Below, piece by piece: positions 61,473 through 64,000 of a DNA stretch of 64,000 bases. The notes beneath the pieces are model-generated. The model ran no database searches, was not told the DNA's origin, and saw nothing but the letters and a program-made list of their open reading frames with translations. The translations under genes and the position numbers were made by a program. Positions within the stretch are counted from its first letter, which is position 1. Each line of letters starts with the position of its first letter. The stretch is from Paracoccus onubensis (lineage in GTDB: Bacteria; Pseudomonadota; Alphaproteobacteria; Rhodobacterales; Rhodobacteraceae): assembly GCF_003591515.1 (NCBI RefSeq), contig NZ_QZCG01000006.1, positions 186,001 to 250,000 of the forward strand, read 5' to 3'.

Positions 61473-64000
61473 TTATGCCCTCTCAATCCGCGCTATCAGC
61501 CTTTCGCCGCCCAAGGGGGCAAAGGCGCGTTGGCGGCAGGTCAGGATGATGATCTGCTGGTCCTGGGCCACGCGATGCAGGGCGGTGAACATTGCCTCGA
61601 TCCGGTCGTCATCGCTGTGGACCAGGGCATCGTCGAGGATCACCGGCACTGGTCGGCCTGAGCCGGCGAAGAGGCGTGCGAAGGCCAGCCGGGTGAGGAT
61701 CGCCAGTTGTTCGCGCGTGCCGCCGGACAGAATATCCAGCCCCTCGTCCTGGCCGTCACGGGTCAGGGCGATCGGCAGCAGGCTCGTATCGTCAATACGT
61801 AGCGCGGCGCCGGGGTGCAGGATCGACAAAAGCGGGTCGATCTCGCGCAGGACGGGGCCGAAATAGGCCTCGCGCGCGGTGCGACGGGCATCTTCCAGTG
61901 CAGTGCGCAGACGGGCCAACGCCTTTACCTCGCGCTCATAGCGGGCGGCGCGGGCACTTGCAGTGGCCTCGCGGCCGCGCAATTCCCCAAGCGCCTCTTC
62001 GATCCCCTCATCGGCCAGCGCGCCGATAGAGCCATTGACCCCGGCCAGATCGCTTTGAAGGCGTGCGAGATCGCGGCGGCGGCCTTCCACCACCGAACGC
62101 AGCCGCGACACCGTCGCCTGCGCCGTGGCCAGGTCGGGCGCGTTTTCGGTCAGGCGAGCAAGGGCAGCGGCTGCCTCCGTTTCCGCCTGGACCAGTGCGG
62201 GTTGCGCAGCGGTCAGGTTCTGGACACGGGCTGCGAGATCGACGAGATCTCCCGCCTCGACCTGCACGGCGGCAAGTATTTGATCGGCAGATTGCACGGA
62301 TGCCTGACGGGCCGCCCGGGATTCGCGCAGGGTGGCATGGCGGGTTTCGGCCTCGTGGCGCTGCGCAAGGGCGGTAGCCTCGACCTCACGCGCAGCCTGA
62401 AGCTGGTCTTGCAGCAGGGCGGGCTCTTCGGCGGGTTCGGTTTCGGCCGCGCCTGCGGCGGCACGGGCTTCGGCCAAGCGGGACTGAAGGGCGCCGATAC
62501 CCTCGGGCGCCAGTTCGGCCAGTAGATTATCCGCCTGCCGGATGGCGCCGTCCAGCCGCTCGGCCTCGGCCAAGGCCTTGCGAGCGGCGGCTATACTCGA
62601 CGTGCCGCAAGCGGACAGGCTCTTGGCAAGCGCCTCTTCGGCCCGGGTCAGTTGCGCCGCGAGATCGCTGGCGGCGACCAGACCCGGATCAATGGTCATG
62701 TGCCCGATGCCGGGCAGATCCAGACCAACCGCCGCGCGCAGCCGGATACCTTCGGGAGCCAGAGGACGACCATCCATCAGCACGCGCGCATCGCCCTGAT
62801 AGCTGATCTTGACCAGGACCAACCGCGCCTCGTCCTGCAGGGCCAGTCGGTCGCGGATGGCTTGCGCTTCTTCGGCCTTATCCAGCAGGGTACGAGTGAT
62901 TTTCAGCAGACTGCGGTCGGCGCGATAGGTTTCTCCGGCCGCGCGCTGCCGTTCGGCGCGGTCGTATTCCGTCGCCAGACTGGCCGCGCGGTCCCGGGCA
63001 GCAAGGGCCAGTCGGGCGCGCTGTGCATGATCCAGGCGCGCGGCAAGCGCCACTACCTTTTCGCGGGTCGCTTCGTGGCGGATGGCGGCCTCAGCCTCTT
63101 GCGCCGCTGTCTTCTCGGTCAGAGATTCAACTTCAGCCAAGGCTTCGCGCGCCTTGTTCTGCCCGGTTCCGGCGCTGGCCAGCCGTGTCTGCAACTGCTG
63201 CAACTGGGAAATCGCCTCCGCACCCTGGCTGGTGTTCAGTCGCGCCAGACGCAGATCGGCCTCTGACTTGGCAATGCGTTCGGCATGGGTTTCGGCGGAT
63301 TTCAGGGCCTGATCTGCCTCTGCCAGCGCCTCGATCTCACGCGCCGAGGCGGTGGCATCCGTCAGCTGGGCCAGATCGCGCGTGATCGCCGCGCGCTGCC
63401 GCAATTCCGCACCCAGCCTCGCGGCCTTGACTTCCAGGTACGCACATTCCTCGGTTAGGGTCGCGGCCTCGTCGACGGCCCGCGCCCATTCGCCGCCGGA
63501 CCTGGGGCGCAGGGTCGAGGTGGCGAGCTTCGCCAAGGCGTCATTCACCCGGGCCAGCACCTGATCCATGCGGCGTCCGCCGGTCATCATCTCGATCTCT
63601 CCGGCGACCGAGGAAAGCAGATCGCGTCGCGCATGCAGTGCCCGCTCGCGTTCGGATTTCTCAGAAGCACCCGCGCCTTCGGGTTCCATCCCCAACACAC
63701 CCTGCCGTACCCAGAGTAGGCCCGAGGGCCCGGCAAGGCCCTGATCGGTCAGCCGGTCGATCCAGGCCTCGGCCTCATCCTCTTGCGCGATCAGCCGTCC
63801 CGAGGCATCCAGCACCCGCGCCGCCGGGCGGGACAACCAGCGCTTTTCCACCCGAAAGTGGCCTTCGGGGAGGTCAATTTCCACCGCCGCCTCGGGCGCG
63901 CCTCCGGCATGGGGTTGTAGCGTCTTCACCGGGGCCTTTGCGCTGCGATGGGGGTGGAAGAACAGGGCGTGCAACCCGTCGAAGAAGGTCGATTTTCCGA
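61473..64000 (-). CDS. YhaN/SMC-like AAA ATPase, partial (5' end beyond the window)
   Basis: At least 840 residues of an SbcC/Rad50-type ATPase. At the window's right edge the frame reads GKSTFFDGLHALFF, the end of Walker A. Long Ala/Glu/Arg coiled-coil arms fill the middle. The C-terminal lobe has the ABC signature LSGGTREQLAILTRLAFARL and Walker B VPVILDDALVHSDDDRIE. YhaN-type proteins usually pair with a metallophosphatase nuclease of the SbcD/YhaO kind, which would lie to the right. High GC returns here, as in the chromosome. Role probably DNA repair. Confidence 0.85.
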   Translation of the reverse strand, partial: GKSTFFDGLHALFFHPHRSAKAPVKTLQPHAGGAPEAAVEIDLPEGHFRVEKRWLSRPAARVLDASGRLIAQEDEAEAWIDRLTDQGLAGPSGLLWVRQGVLGMEPEGAGASEKSERERALHARRDLLSSVAGEIEMMTGGRRMDQVLARVNDALAKLATSTLRPRSGGEWARAVDEAATLTEECAYLEVKAARLGAELRQRAAITRDLAQLTDATASAREIEALAEADQALKSAETHAERIAKSEADLRLARLNTSQGAEAISQLQQLQTRLASAGTGQNKAREALAEVESLTEKTAAQEAEAAIRHEATREKVVALAARLDHAQRARLALAARDRAASLATEYDRAERQRAAGETYRADRSLLKITRTLLDKAEEAQAIRDRLALQDEARLVLVKISYQGDARVLMDGRPLAPEGIRLRAAVGLDLPGIGHMTIDPGLVAASDLAAQLTRAEEALAKSLSACGTSSIAAARKALAEAERLDGAIRQADNLLAELAPEGIGALQSRLAEARAAAGAAETEPAEEPALLQDQLQAAREVEATALAQRHEAETRHATLRESRAARQASVQSADQILAAVQVEAGDLVDLAARVQNLTAAQPALVQAETEAAAALARLTENAPDLATAQATVSRLRSVVEGRRRDLARLQSDLAGVNGSIGALADEGIEEALGELRGREATASARAARYEREVKALARLRTALEDARRTAREAYFGPVLREIDPLLSILHPGAALRIDDTSLLPIALTRDGQDEGLDILSGGTREQLAILTRLAFARLFAGSGRPVPVILDDALVHSDDDRIEAMFTALHRVAQDQQIIILTCRQRAFAPLGGERLIARIERA

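Overview
The window is GC-rich chromosomal DNA of an alphaproteobacterium, most likely a halotolerant, Paracoccus-like member of the Rhodobacteraceae. This rests on gene content and order (propionyl-CoA carboxylase, fabA-fabB-fabI, argS-SPOR-nagZ, ccmF-ccmH, class I lysyl-tRNA synthetase, ectABC-ask, a GTA-type holin/endolysin pair) and on a GTTC-N7-GTTC motif of the alphaproteobacterial SOS type. The species is inferred, not shown. Both window edges cut genes: pccB at the left and a large ATPase at the right.

From 1 to 9.3 kb is a propionate/methylmalonyl-CoA region: the end of pccB, four small genes (three of them lipoproteins), pccA, and methylmalonyl-CoA mutase. A propionate-CoA ligase (prpE, 28.5 kb) and a complete cobalamin uptake operon under a cobalamin riboswitch (btuB-F-C-D, 30.4-35.1 kb) lie elsewhere in the window. 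Together they could make propionyl-CoA, carboxylate it and isomerise the product with a B12 enzyme fed by imported cobalamin. From 9.5 to 26.5 kb is housekeeping: hom, a ThiF-fold enzyme, dut, infC (which appears to start at an ATA codon), fabA-fabB-fabI, a dehalogenase-like HAD protein, a hydrolase, nagZ, a SPOR protein, argS, a crotonase, ccmH and ccmF. At 26.6-27.7 kb is an isolated holin + N-acetylmuramidase cassette of the type used to release gene transfer agents.

From 35 to 39.6 kb is an ectoine operon (ectA-ectB-ectC-ask) with a divergent MarR-type regulator and a palindrome over the predicted -35 box. From 39.7 to 48.4 kb are recO, a TerB-like gene, lysK, a beta-helix protein, a radical-SAM gene behind a perfect SOS-type box, mtaB and dapF, ending at tRNA-Lys(UUU).

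The accessory part is a 10.3-kb integrated element between two 55-bp direct repeats (48524-48578 and 58769-58823); the left repeat covers the 3' half of tRNA-Lys. It carries a tyrosine integrase with paired candidate arm sites at both ends, an AlpA-like regulator, a Toprim primase, a DUF927 helicase, an XRE regulator coupled to a HEPN-like gene behind a palindromic operator, and, of all virion genes, only an HK97 major capsid protein and prohead protease. Two blocks of TGTAACC/GGTTACA iterons around AT-rich cores lie near its two ends, and would be about 1.8 kb apart in an excised circle, an arrangement reminiscent of the P4 ori/crr pair. I read it as a capsid-encoding, P4/PICI-like phage satellite that needs a helper for portal, terminase and tail. 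Beyond its right end lie IS21-like terminal repeats, a nuclease-like SEC-C protein of possible defence function, and a YhaN/SMC-like ATPase cut by the window edge.
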